Assembly (NCBI RefSeq): GCF_900091525.1
Contig: NZ_FMCU01000011.1
Span: 124,001-188,000, forward strand
DNA length: 64,000 nucleotides
Origin: Micromonospora matsumotoense
GTDB lineage: Bacteria; Actinomycetota; Actinomycetes; Mycobacteriales; Micromonosporaceae
Direction of reading: 5' to 3'
The notes below the pieces were generated by a model. That model had not been told where the DNA came from. It searched no databases and saw only the letters and a list, made by a program, of their open reading frames with translations. The position numbers and the translations under genes are program-made. Positions 35,310 to 43,847 of this stretch are shown in pieces; positions within the stretch are counted from its first letter, which is position 1, and each line of letters begins with the position of its first letter.

Positions 35310-35737
35310 GTCGAGTAGACCGGCTGCTCGGCTGGCCGTGTGGCACGGGCACCGACTGGGGATGGACGAGGGCTTCTTTGGCCAGCAACCCGATGCCAAC
35401 CTGCCGCCGAGACCTTGGCTCCGATGGCGGAGTCCCACTTTGAGCGGGTCCAGATCCTGAGCACCGCCATGCAGAGATGTCTGAACTTGGCCCGGCCGGC
35501 GTTGGCCCGGCCGGCGTTGTTCACGATGGTCGGGGTGCTGGCGGTGGATGTCGTGGCGAATCTGCTGTCGGCCCGGTACCGCGCGGTCGCGGCCCGTCAT
35601 TCTCCCGCCTGCCCGACCCTCGGCCGCCGCTCCTTTGCACCGGTCTCCCCGGGGTCCTCGCCGACAAGCGACCACGTGGCGGGGAGCGTGGCGGTGGCGG
35701 CGCAGGGGCCTTGGTCCGGACGAGCGAGACCGGGTCC

Positions 35738-35753
35738 CGTTCCACGTGAAACA
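35738..35753. promoter_or_regulatory. parS-like site 4
   Basis: CGTTCCACGTGAAACA, one core mismatch. Confidence 0.7.
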
Positions 35754-36193
35754 TGGCCGCATGTGGCGCGTGGGACTTGCCGTGCTGGCAGCGGTGGCCC
35801 ATGCAGCCCTCGGCCGGGGGGATCGGCACCGCCGTAGCAGAGCGCCGCGATCTTCCCAGACCAGCCGCTACCGATATCCGCTTCCCGAGGCCCCCAAGGG
35901 CGAGGTGGCCTTCGTCGCGTAGGCCGCCCGGCTTGCTACCCCACTCCAGGGGGCCTCAGAGCGACTGAGCAGTCACCGGAACCTATTGGGCACCACCGGT
36001 GCGGGGTGCAACTCTCCGAGCGATCTACGGCGACGTAAGCGGCGGTGCGGGATCATCGAGAGGCGGGCCCAGTCCTCCGGAGATGAGCTCGACCGCTCAG
36101 CTCTCCCTGACGTCCCAGGTTTGGGCACGGCCTGCCCACCCGGCCGGGGCATATTCATTGCTGCGGTTCGCGCCGTAACCGTGCCCTGCCGTG

Positions 36194-36304
36194 CGTGCCG
36201 CAGTCGTGCCGCGCTGCGCCGTGCCGCAGTCGTGCCGCGCTGCGCCGTGCCGCAGCCGTGCTGCGCCATGCCGTGCGTGCCGCAGCCGTGCCGTGCCGTG
36301 CCCG
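36194..36304. repeat. 26-bp tandem repeat array
   Basis: Two identical 26-bp units (36194-36219 and 36220-36245) beginning CGTGCCGCAGTCGTGCC, followed by shorter degenerate copies to about 36304. Not coding in any convincing frame. Confidence 0.85.
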
Positions 36305-36572
36305 GAACTAGTACCCCGCTTTGCCGAGGCGTCAGCCACCGCACAGCAGGGCCAGGGTCCTCCGACCGAACCGAACTCCGGTCACCGGCCAATCGGACCG
36401 CGCCCGATCCGATCCGCCGCCCGAACATCCCGGATTCCACCGCACAGCTGAGTCGCCGCCCCTTGACCGTGCCCCCGAACTCACCTGCTCGTCGTCCGGA
36501 CACCGCCAGCAAACAGGCGGGCAGCCCGATCGGGCTCGTTCACCCGGGCCGAGGGCCCGCATCGGTCGTCGC

Positions 36573-36588
36573 CGTTTCACGTGAAACG
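36573..36588. promoter_or_regulatory. parS site 5
   Basis: CGTTTCACGTGAAACG, perfect palindrome with the full core, 425 bp past the parB stop. Confidence 0.95.
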
Positions 36589-36964
36589 GGGAGGCGCTCC
36601 GCTCGGTCACGAGCCGGCTGATGACTGACACCGAACTTCGGGGATCGCCGGGCAGGAGACATGGGTCGCCCGAGAGGAACGAGAAACAGCATGGGCACCT
36701 GACCGCGCCGAATTGCAGACCGCCGTCCGCCGGAGGGGCTGGCGGCCAGGGAGAGCCACGGCTCCGCAGGGCTCCGGAGGTTCCAGGGACCCGAAGGAGT
36801 CGCGCCCTCAAGGCCGCGCCAAACGGAGCCTTCTGCGGAAGGCCGGCGTCCGGGTGGGCCTGGAAACTCAGCAGGGCGTCGTTGACCGACGCAGGCGTGC
36901 TCGGCCCACCGCGCCAGGTCCTTCCACCCACGGTTGCCGGGGAGCAGCACCCCCAGCGCAGAAC

Positions 36965-36993
36965 GGCCGCGTACCCGAGTCGGGTACGCGGCC
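36965..36993 (-). terminator. parB terminator
   Basis: 13-bp perfect inverted repeat (36965-36977 with 36981-36993, 3-nt loop), 20 bp beyond the parB stop. Confidence 0.88.
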
Positions 36994-37013
36994 GGGGGAA
37001 ACGGCGGGGACGG

Positions 37014-38063
37014 TCAGTCCTCGGGCTCCGGCTGACCTTCCTCGCCGACCCCGATGATGCCGACGATCCGCTCCAGGTCGTCCACCGTGGCGAACTCGAT
37101 CGTGATCTTTCCCTTGCTACGACCGATGTCCACCTTTACCCGGGTGTCGAACCGATCAGAGAGCCGGTCGGCCAGATCGGTCAATGCGGGTGCGTGCGGC
37201 TTGGAACGGCGCTTCGCCGCAGGCGTCTTCGCCGGGCCGTCGCTGAGCGCCAGGGCGACGATCTCCTCGGTGGCCCGGACCGAGAGCCCTTCGGCGACGA
37301 TCCGGAGGGCCAACTGCTCCTGCGCCTCGGCCTCGTCGAGGCTGAGCAGCGCGCGGGCATGACCGGCCGACAACACACCGGCGGCCACCCGACGCTGGAC
37401 CTGCGGGGGCAGATTCAGCAACCGGATCGTGTTCGAGATCTGCGGCCGGCTCCGGCCGATCCGCCGGGCCAACTCCTCGTGGGTCGCACCGAACTCCTCC
37501 AGCAGCTGCTGGTAGGCGGCGGCCTCTTCCAACGGGTTGAGGTTGGCCCGGTGGATGTTCTCCAGGAGCGCGTCGCGGAGCATCGCGTCGTCCTTGGTCT
37601 CCCGGACGATCGCGGGGATGGTCTCCCGACCGACCGCCTGGGCGGCGCGCCAGCGCCGTTCACCCATGACGAGTTCGTACTTCTCGCTGTCCAACTGTCG
37701 GACGACGATCGGCTGAAGGAAGCCGACCTCCTGGATGGAGGTCTTCAGCTCCTCCAACGCCTCTTCGTCGAAGACGTGCCGGGGCTGCTTGGGGTTCGGC
37801 ATGATCGCGTCGACGGAGATCTCGGCGAAGCGCGCGCCGGGCACCGGGCTGAGTTGCGGTTCGTCCGGCTCCGGCGGCGCGAAGGCCACGGGAGCGGGCG
37901 GCGTGACGTCAACGGCCACCGGATCGGAGGACGTCTCGATCGCCGGATGTGCCGGGTCGACCTCCACGGGCATGGTCGCCGTGGTCGTGCTCTCCTGCAC
38001 CGGCCCGGTCGGGATCAGCGCACCGAGCCCTCTACCCAGACCGCCCCGGGGACGGTTCTTCAT
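37014..38063 (-). CDS. parB: Chromosome partitioning protein ParB
   Basis: A 349-residue ParB: basic N-terminus with the ParA-interacting GGLGRGLGALIP motif, the CTPase/ParB-N domain (IMPNPKQPRHVFDEEALEEL, GERRWRAAQA, ENIHRANLNPLEEAAAYQQL), the parS-reading helix-turn-helix (EELARRIGRSRPQISNTIRL) and a C-terminal dimer domain (VKVDIGRSKGKITIEF). It loads at parS, slides as a CTP clamp and organises the origin for segregation. It follows parA by 27 bp on the minus strand. At least seven parS-type sites lie within 4.5 kb, on either side of the gene. Confidence 0.97.
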   Translation of the reverse strand: MKNRPRGGLGRGLGALIPTGPVQESTTTATMPVEVDPAHPAIETSSDPVAVDVTPPAPVAFAPPEPDEPQLSPVPGARFAEISVDAIMPNPKQPRHVFDEEALEELKTSIQEVGFLQPIVVRQLDSEKYELVMGERRWRAAQAVGRETIPAIVRETKDDAMLRDALLENIHRANLNPLEEAAAYQQLLEEFGATHEELARRIGRSRPQISNTIRLLNLPPQVQRRVAAGVLSAGHARALLSLDEAEAQEQLALRIVAEGLSVRATEEIVALALSDGPAKTPAAKRRSKPHAPALTDLADRLSDRFDTRVKVDIGRSKGKITIEFATVDDLERIVGIIGVGEEGQPEPED

Positions 38064-38090
38064 ACGACGCCTCCCAGCGACTCGTCCGCA

Positions 38091-39443
38091 CTACGCATTC
38101 CGGCTCACCGGCTCCTTGGCACCGCGCTCGGCGATCTCCTGGGCAGCCTCGAAGTAACTCGTGGCACCCCGCGAACCGGGATCGTAGGTCATCACGGACT
38201 GCCCGTAGCTCGGGGCCTCCGACACGCGGACGTTGCGGGGAATGACGGCCTGGAGGACCTTGTCACCGAAGTGGTTCCGGACGTCCTGTTCCACCGCGTC
38301 GGCCAGCCGGGTACGGCGGTCGTACATGGTGAGCAGGATCGTGGAGACCTCCAGCTTCGGGTTCAGGTGCTGGCGAACCAGGTTGATGTTGTTTATCAAC
38401 TGGTTCAACCCCTCCAGGGCGTAGTACTCGCACTGGATCGGGATCAGCACCTCCTGCGCGGCCACCAGGGCGTTGACCGTCAGCAGGCCGAGGGAGGGCG
38501 GGCAGTCGATGAAGACGTAGTCGAAGTGCCCCGGGTACGCGTCGATGGCCCGGTTCAGCCGGGACTCCCGGGCGACCACGGAGACCAGTTCGATCTCGGC
38601 GCCGGCCAGGTCGATGGTCGCCGGCACGCACCACAGGTTGGGGATGCCCTCGACCTCCTGTGCCACCTCCGCCAGCGGCACACTGTCGATCAGGCAGTCG
38701 TAGACGTCCGGCACCCCGGTGTGGTGCGGGACGTTCAACCCGGTGGAAGCGTTGCCCTGCGGATCGAGGTCGACCACCAGCACCCGGTTACCGTGCAGGG
38801 CCAGAGCCACCGCCAGGTTCACCGTGGTCGTGGTCTTGCCCACGCCGCCCTTCTGATTGGCAACGCACATCACCCGGGTCCGCTCAGGACGGGGCATGGT
38901 CACCTCGCCACTCGGATTAAGGATCTGCACGGCGCGCATCGCCTCCATAGCCAACGGTGGGTCATCCTCTTCGCGCGTCGGAGTTTCACGTGAAACGTAC
39001 GCGGCGTCCGCCGAGGCCACGGCGACGACCCCGGGGGCGGGCCCGGGGGTGTCGAGCGTGGGCGTCGCATCGGGCACCGCGCCGGGTTGGGGCTGGGTGG
39101 GCACGGGTGGCGAATTGCCCTGCACCGGGAGCTCGAACCGAGACGGTGCCCCCGCATTCCGTCGTACTGAGGGCACCCGGCCATCCGGGGCATTGACCGG
39201 TCCGCCGTCGGGACCGGAACGCGCACCGGGCGGAGGTACGTACGACTCGGGTGCCGGGCGTGCGGCACCCACCGCCGGCGGCTCCCGCCGTAACCCGGGA
39301 TCGTGCTCCGGTGGGCGGATCGTCGGCTGCCCGCGGGTGGCCCGGCCCTGAGGGTCGGTTTCACGTGAAACAGGGCCCGCGCCCGAGCCCGATCCCTCGG
39401 GACGGTTCACCCGTGGATCGTCGTACCTGTCGTCGTCATGCAC
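38091..39443 (-). CDS. parA: Chromosome partitioning ATPase ParA
   Basis: A 450-residue ParA/Soj ATPase. The first 190 residues are a Pro/Gly/Arg-rich extension; the ATPase core then shows the deviant Walker A (CVANQKGGVGKTTTTVNLAV), Walker A' VLVVDLDPQGNASTG and Walker B FDYVFIDCPPSLGL. Two parS sites lie inside the extension and encode the pentapeptide VSRET both times. A later start near the core cannot be excluded, but actinomycete ParA proteins commonly carry such extensions. The ATP-bound dimer coats the nucleoid and pulls ParB-parS complexes. Operon with parB. Confidence 0.95.
   Translation of the reverse strand: MHDDDRYDDPRVNRPEGSGSGAGPVSRETDPQGRATRGQPTIRPPEHDPGLRREPPAVGAARPAPESYVPPPGARSGPDGGPVNAPDGRVPSVRRNAGAPSRFELPVQGNSPPVPTQPQPGAVPDATPTLDTPGPAPGVVAVASADAAYVSRETPTREEDDPPLAMEAMRAVQILNPSGEVTMPRPERTRVMCVANQKGGVGKTTTTVNLAVALALHGNRVLVVDLDPQGNASTGLNVPHHTGVPDVYDCLIDSVPLAEVAQEVEGIPNLWCVPATIDLAGAEIELVSVVARESRLNRAIDAYPGHFDYVFIDCPPSLGLLTVNALVAAQEVLIPIQCEYYALEGLNQLINNINLVRQHLNPKLEVSTILLTMYDRRTRLADAVEQDVRNHFGDKVLQAVIPRNVRVSEAPSYGQSVMTYDPGSRGATSYFEAAQEIAERGAKEPVSRNA
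38982..38997. promoter_or_regulatory. parS site 6 inside parA
   Basis: AGTTTCACGTGAAACG with the full core, located in the coding region of the ParA N-terminal extension. Confidence 0.93.
39357..39372. promoter_or_regulatory. parS site 7 inside parA
   Basis: GGTTTCACGTGAAACA with the full core, near the 5' end of parA. Confidence 0.93.
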
Positions 39444-39660
39444 CTGTCATCCCTACCCGCTCCGGATGGTCGGCCCGCACCCCGCCTCGCTTGCCCTACC
39501 CGCGCTCGCACCGCAGAGCGTACGGTCCGGCGGGGGCGATCGTGACCCGGTGCGCCCGACATCCGCCCGCCCCACACTATCGACGCGCGGTCAGCCTACG
39601 GGGGACGGGCGCGGCGGGTCCATCTTCGTTCTCCGGCGGTGCTGCGTCCGATCGGGTTGG

Positions 39661-39693
39661 CACCGCTCCACCGGACCTCCCGATGGAGCGGTG
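39661..39693 (-). terminator. Hairpin downstream of rsmG
   Basis: 10-bp perfect inverted repeat (39661-39670 with 39684-39693), 24 bp past the rsmG stop and before parA. Confidence 0.65.
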
Positions 39694-39716
39694 CGATCCG
39701 CAGCGACAGGAAAAGC

Positions 39717-40532
39717 TCAGCGGGCGCGCTTTCGGCTACCGTGCGACCGCTTCGGCGCCTTCTTGGCCCCCGGAGGTCTGACCACCCGCTCCCGCACAAT
39801 CTCCACCAGGGTGGTCGGCGGGTCGAGGATGTCGGTGCCACACAGCTGCACCGTCGGCTCGCCTCCGCCCAGCTTCGCCACCGCCTCGGCGTGCTCGGTG
39901 ATCTCGTCCCTCGCGGACGACCCCTTGAGGGCGAGCAGCCGGCCGCCGCGGACCACCAGCGGCAGGCTCCAGGTGGCGAGCCGGTCCAGCGGTGCCACCG
40001 CGCGGGCGGTCACCACGTCGGCCATGAACGGGCCGACGCCGTTCGCCCCGGTGGCCGCCTCATCGGCCCGACCCCGGAACACCCGGACCGTCCTGGCCAG
40101 CCCGAGCCGCTCCACGGTCTCGACGAGGAACGAGGTACGCCGGGCCAACGGCTCGACCAGGATGACGCTCAGGTCGGGGCGGGCGATCGCCAGCACCAAC
40201 CCGGGCAGCCCGGCTCCGGAGCCGACGTCGATCACGCTGGCGCCCTCGGGGATCCGCTCGGCGACGGCGGCGCAGTTGAGTAGGTGCCGGTCCCAGATCC
40301 GGGGTGCCTCGCGGGGGCCGAGGAGACCACGCAGCACACCGTCGGTGGCGAGCAGTTCGGCGTAGCCGGCGGCCAGGTCGAGCCGGTCACCGAAGAGTGC
40401 CTGTGCGGCGCCGGCCAGCTCGGCCGGGAGCGCGGCGTCCTGCGCGGAGGGGACGGGACGCTCGGGCGACGGCCCGGGCGGCGTACCACCCGGGCCGGGA
40501 CCGGCATCCGTCGTGAGGTCGTCGGGCGTCAC
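39717..40532 (-). CDS. rsmG: 16S rRNA (guanine527-N7)-methyltransferase
   Basis: A 271-residue RsmG/GidB methyltransferase. The SAM-binding motif is VIDVGSGAGLPGLVLAIARP, with IWDRHLLNCAAV before it and LARRTSFLVETVERLGL, ADVVTARAVAPLDRL after. The N-terminal 40 residues and basic C-terminal tail are extensions. GTG at 40532 is chosen, four bases past the jag stop; an upstream ATG at 40580 would overlap jag. It methylates the 530 loop, and loss gives low-level streptomycin resistance in other bacteria. Part of the rpmH-rnpA-yidD-yidC-jag-rsmG series. Confidence 0.95.
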   Translation of the reverse strand: MTPDDLTTDAGPGPGGTPPGPSPERPVPSAQDAALPAELAGAAQALFGDRLDLAAGYAELLATDGVLRGLLGPREAPRIWDRHLLNCAAVAERIPEGASVIDVGSGAGLPGLVLAIARPDLSVILVEPLARRTSFLVETVERLGLARTVRVFRGRADEAATGANGVGPFMADVVTARAVAPLDRLATWSLPLVVRGGRLLALKGSSARDEITEHAEAVAKLGGGEPTVQLCGTDILDPPTTLVEIVRERVVRPPGAKKAPKRSHGSRKRAR

Positions 40533-40536
40533 CAGT

Positions 40537-41115
40537 TCAGTCCGCCGGCCGGACGACGATGCGTCGGGTCGGCTCGACACCCTCGGACTCGCTCTCCACC
40601 CCGCTCATCGCGTTCACCACGTCGTGTACGCACTTGCGCTCGAAGGCCGACATGGGCTCCAGCCGCACCGGCTCACCGTGCTCCTTGACCTTCTCCACCG
40701 CGTTCTTGGCGACGGCGGCGAGTTCCTTGCGCCGGGTGGCCCGGTAGCCGCCCACGTCGAGCAGGAGCCGGCTCGGCGAGCCGGTCTGCCGGAACACGGC
40801 CAGTCGGGCCAACTCCTGGAGCGCCTCCAGGGTGGCACCGCGCTGGCCGACGAGGTTCTGCAACCGGGCACCGACCACCTCGACGACCGGGCGGCCGCCG
40901 GAGACCAGCTCGTCGATGTCGCCGTCGTAGTCGAGGATGTCGAGCAGTCCCTCGATGTAGTCGGCAGCGATCTCGCTCTGCGCGAACAGTTCGCCCTCGC
41001 CGGCGGGCTTCCTCTCCTTGCCGCCCTCCTCGGGCTCACCCTCACCGGTCGCGGCGGTCGGGACGGTCTCCTCGTCGAGCGAGGCGTCCGCGCTGGGGAT
41101 GCTGGTGTCCGTCAC
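40537..41115 (-). CDS. jag: RNA-binding protein Jag/KhpB
   Basis: A 192-residue protein. An acidic N-terminus (residues 1-45) precedes a KH domain (LVGQRGATLEALQELARLAV; GGYRATRRKELAAVAKNAVE) and an R3H domain (MSAFERKCVHDVVNAMSGV then ESESEGVEPTRRIVVRP). Jag/KhpB binds RNA and influences cell elongation in Gram-positives. Four bases separate its stop from rsmG; yidC is 217 bp upstream. Confidence 0.95.
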   Translation of the reverse strand: MTDTSIPSADASLDEETVPTAATGEGEPEEGGKERKPAGEGELFAQSEIAADYIEGLLDILDYDGDIDELVSGGRPVVEVVGARLQNLVGQRGATLEALQELARLAVFRQTGSPSRLLLDVGGYRATRRKELAAVAKNAVEKVKEHGEPVRLEPMSAFERKCVHDVVNAMSGVESESEGVEPTRRIVVRPAD

Positions 41116-41332
41116 GGTGTCATCTCCGTACTAGCTCGGCCGGACCGTCGGGTCCGCTGGTCTCCCGGGCGACCGGCGGGAAGGGGGCCGGTTCGGTCAC
41201 GGGCACGTCTCGTAGGGGCAGTCTCGCCCGCATCCGCGCGGGGCGCGGCGGTTCCGGCCCGGCGCCGACCGTCAGGTGGCTGCGCGGTGCCGGAGAGGCC
41301 GCCGTCGGTCGTTCCGGCGGCGGCCCGGTGGC

Positions 41333-42328
41333 TCAGCCCTGGCGCTTGGCCGGGCCCTTCTTCGGGTTGGCCGGCTTGGCGCCCGGCTTCGGCCCGGCGA
41401 CCTTCGGCGCGGCCGGCTTGGCCGGCACCTGCGCGACGGGCTTGTTCCGGTTGAGGAAGCCGCCGGTCTTGGCCGGCTGCACCGGGCCCCGGCCGGCGGT
41501 GGTCGTCGCCTTGTTGCCGGCGACCCCCTTGTTGGTCACCAGCGGCGGGAACTTGCGGAGCACCCACTGCTGCTGGCCGAGGGTGAACAGGTTGTTGGTG
41601 ACCCAGTAGATGATCACGCCGATCGGGAAGATCGAGCCGGAGACCAGCAGGGAGAGCGGGATGCCGTAGAGCATCAGCCGCTGCACCATCCGCTGCTGCG
41701 GGTCCTCCGCCCAGCCGGTCTTGAGGATCATCTGACGGCTGGTCAGGTAGGTGGTGCCCATCATGACCAGGACCAGGATGCCGGCGATCACCTTCACGGT
41801 GGTGCCGTTGGCACCGAGGCGGGCCAACTCGTCGGCGGTGGAGCCGAACTTGCCGGCGATCGGGGCGGTGAAGATCGTGGCGCTGGAGGCGCTGTCGAAC
41901 TGCTCGGTCGTCCAGCCGTAGAGGCTCCTGGCCTCCCTGGCCGGGTCGAGCCGGCGCAGCACGTGGAAGAGACCGAGGAAGACCGGGATCTGGAGGAACA
42001 TCGGAAGGCAGCCCATCAGCGGGTTGGCCTTTTCCTTCCGATAAAGCTCCATCATCTCCTTCTGGAGCGTCTCCCGGTCACCCTTGTGCTTCTCCTGGAG
42101 CTCCTTGACCTTCGGCTGGAGCGCCTGCATGGCCCGCTGAGACTTGATCTGCTTGACGAAGACCGGGAAGAGGATCACCCGGACGGTGACCACCAGGAAG
42201 ATGATGGCGAGAATCCACGACCAGTTCGTGCCGAGAACCGTGCGGACCGGCACCCCGATGGCGTCCCACGCCGAGTGCCAGGTCAGCAGGATCCACGAGA
42301 TCGCGTAGTAGATCCAGTCGAGACTCAA
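41333..42328 (-). CDS. yidC: Membrane protein insertase YidC
   Basis: A 331-residue YidC/Oxa1 insertase. It begins with a helix (LDWIYYAISWILLTW), followed by WSWILAIIFLVVTVRVILFP containing the conserved Arg of the hydrophilic groove, the coiled cytosolic hairpin QALQPKVKELQEKHKGDRE, then MGCLPMFLQIPVFLGLFHVL and two further helices. The C-terminal tail is Lys/Pro-rich, which fits ribosome binding. It inserts membrane proteins alone or with SecYEG. yidD lies 4 bp upstream. Confidence 0.96.
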   Translation of the reverse strand: MSLDWIYYAISWILLTWHSAWDAIGVPVRTVLGTNWSWILAIIFLVVTVRVILFPVFVKQIKSQRAMQALQPKVKELQEKHKGDRETLQKEMMELYRKEKANPLMGCLPMFLQIPVFLGLFHVLRRLDPAREARSLYGWTTEQFDSASSATIFTAPIAGKFGSTADELARLGANGTTVKVIAGILVLVMMGTTYLTSRQMILKTGWAEDPQQRMVQRLMLYGIPLSLLVSGSIFPIGVIIYWVTNNLFTLGQQQWVLRKFPPLVTNKGVAGNKATTTAGRGPVQPAKTGGFLNRNKPVAQVPAKPAAPKVAGPKPGAKPANPKKGPAKRQG

Positions 42329-42331
42329 TTC

Positions 42332-42619
42332 TCAGACTCCAGTCACGTCGGCGCGTCGGCGACCGCCCGGCTCCGGCACCGGGTCGTGTCCACCAGGGTG
42401 GAAAGGGTGGCAGCGCGATAGCCGCCGGACCGTCAGGCCGGCTCCCCGGAGCGCACCGTGACGGGTGACCGCCTCCAGGGCGTAGGCACTGCACGACGGG
42501 TAGAACCGGCAGCGGGCCGGCAGTGCCGGGCTTATCCAACGACGGTACGCGATGATGGGGCCACTGAGCATCCGGGCACCCATGCTCCGGCGTGCCGACA
42601 CGGCGGGTCCGCTGCTCAC
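42332..42619 (-). CDS. yidD: Membrane protein insertion efficiency factor YidD
   Basis: A 95-residue YidD: IAYRRWISPALPARCRFYPS then CSAYALEAVTRHGALRG and RRLSRCHPFHPGGHDPVP are the family's conserved Cys/His blocks. It assists YidC. Its start overlaps the rnpA stop by 4 bases and yidC follows 3 bp after its stop. Confidence 0.95.
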   Translation of the reverse strand: MSSGPAVSARRSMGARMLSGPIIAYRRWISPALPARCRFYPSCSAYALEAVTRHGALRGAGLTVRRLSRCHPFHPGGHDPVPEPGGRRRADVTGV

Positions 42620-43047
42620 CGCGACCGCCGTGCCCGGGGCGTCTGTGCGGCGGCGATCGCCGCGTCCAGGTCGCTGCCCAGTCGGGCGTACGGCGTCCCG
42701 GCCGCGGGGGGCAGGGCGCGTACCACCAGGGTGCTGCCGTCCGGCAGCGCGGCCAGCCGGTCGCGGACCAGGTGCCGCAGCCTGCGGCGGACCTTGTTGC
42801 GGACCACGGCGGGCCCGACGGCCTTGGACACGACGAAGCCGGCGCGGCTCGATCCGGAGCTCAGCTCCGGGTCGGTGCTCCGCGCCGGCTCCGGCGAGGT
42901 TGTCCCGAGGGGTGTGGTCGCTGGAGATGTGGAGGTCGCCGGCAACGTCAGGTGGACGACGACGGCACCACGACCGACGCGTCGACCACCACGGACCGCT
43001 GCGGCGAAGTCGGTGCTACGCCGCAGGCGCTGTGCGGCCGTCAGCAC
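42616..43047 (-). CDS. rnpA: Ribonuclease P protein component
   Basis: A 143-residue RnpA, the protein subunit that helps the RNase P RNA cut tRNA 5' leaders. It starts LTAAQRLRRSTDFAAAVRGG and has the RNR-type motif GFVVSKAVGPAVVRNKVRRR then LRHLVRD. A Ser/Thr/Pro-rich insertion of about 25 residues (around residue 45) lies before the conserved VSKAVG. GTG start at 43047. Located between rpmH and yidD, overlapping the latter. Confidence 0.94.
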   Translation of the reverse strand: MLTAAQRLRRSTDFAAAVRGGRRVGRGAVVVHLTLPATSTSPATTPLGTTSPEPARSTDPELSSGSSRAGFVVSKAVGPAVVRNKVRRRLRHLVRDRLAALPDGSTLVVRALPPAAGTPYARLGSDLDAAIAAAQTPRARRSR

Positions 43048-43076
43048 GACTGTCCACGTCCTCGGACCGGTCGGCC

Positions 43077-43214
43077 TCAGGCCGACAGGCGGTCACGGCC
43101 CTTGGCGCGGCGGGTCGACAGGATGGCGCGGCCGGCACGGGTGCGCATGCGCAGCCGGAAGCCGTGGGTCTTCGCGCGCCGGCGGTTGTTCGGCTGGTAG
43201 GTGCGCTTGCTCAC
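43077..43214 (-). CDS. rpmH: 50S ribosomal protein L34
   Basis: A 45-residue L34 starting from GTG at 43214: SKRTYQPNNRRRAKTHGFRL then RMRTRAGRAILSTRRAKGR. GGAGAG lies upstream. It is the first gene of the minus-strand rpmH-rnpA-yidD-yidC-jag-rsmG cluster. L34 is the canonical neighbour of dnaA. Confidence 0.97.
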   Translation of the reverse strand: MSKRTYQPNNRRRAKTHGFRLRMRTRAGRAILSTRRAKGRDRLSA

Positions 43215-43847
43215 GTCAGGCTCTCCGTTTTCGTACGTCCCCGGCGCGGGTTCGCCGGGGTCGTTTGATGGACCAGACCACCTCGGCGGTGGCCTCCGAT
43301 CGGTGCTGCCCGGCGGCGCGAAACCTCGGCGATGCGGGGCAGCGACCACGGACAGCAAGCACCCATCACCCTAGCAGAGGGCGACAGAGCAGCCCCTCCA
43401 CCCTACGCAGGGGGGCAATGACCGTCAAACCACCCCGGGCCGGCGGTCCGCTGGCCGGCACCCCGCCGATCAGGCGTTCTCCACCCGGGTCGGGGCAGGC
43501 GTCGGGGTGGCGGCGGTTGATGGCGGCCCGCCGTCGCTGTTACCGTGCGCGTTTGCGGTCAGCTTCGATTCCGGGTTGTCGGCGGAGGGCAAGACCGGAC
43601 CCGGCAGTGAATCGTTCGGCACGGTGAACCCGCTTCAACGCCCTCCCCGGCAGGGGGCAGGTCCGACCCGCGTCCGGCGGGCGGCCACAATCGGTCGGTA
43701 CACACAGGCTGTGGATAACTTGTGGACGCCGGCCGGTCAGCCGTCCGGTGGGTGAGTGGCACCACCCGCGCGTACGCGGTGGCGGGCCCGGCACAACCGC
43801 TGGACCACAGCGGCGGTCGGGAGCAGAGGCGAGGGGGTGGCACGACG
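43215..43847. other. rpmH-dnaA intergenic region with a DnaA box
   Basis: About 630 bp containing divergent promoters. A perfect DnaA box TGTGGATAA lies at 43710-43718 with a partial one at 43721-43729, about 130 bp before dnaA, fitting DnaA autoregulation. No gene seen. Confidence 0.7.

Larger units (their letters stand above)
34663..37013. other. 2.3-kb gene-free region with parS sites and DnaA boxes
   Basis: No reading frame here looks like a protein; all the long ones are GC-driven and change composition. It contains a DnaA-box cluster (34781-34913), five parS-type sites, a 15-bp tandem duplication near 35489, a 26-bp tandem repeat (36194-36304) and the parB terminator. It lies directly downstream of parB, so it probably serves as the main ParB-loading centromere. 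Confidence 0.75.

Noticed and set aside
34888..35460. 190-residue frame in the parS region
   Set aside because: Its only recurring peptides (FHVKP, FTWNQ) are translations of parS sites; composition shifts along the frame and no ribosome-binding site is seen.
36181..36310. Possible CRISPR array
   Set aside because: The repeats are directly tandem without unique spacers and no cas genes are present.
36621..38993. 790-residue plus-strand frame
   Set aside because: Antisense of parB and parA; no recognisable domain.
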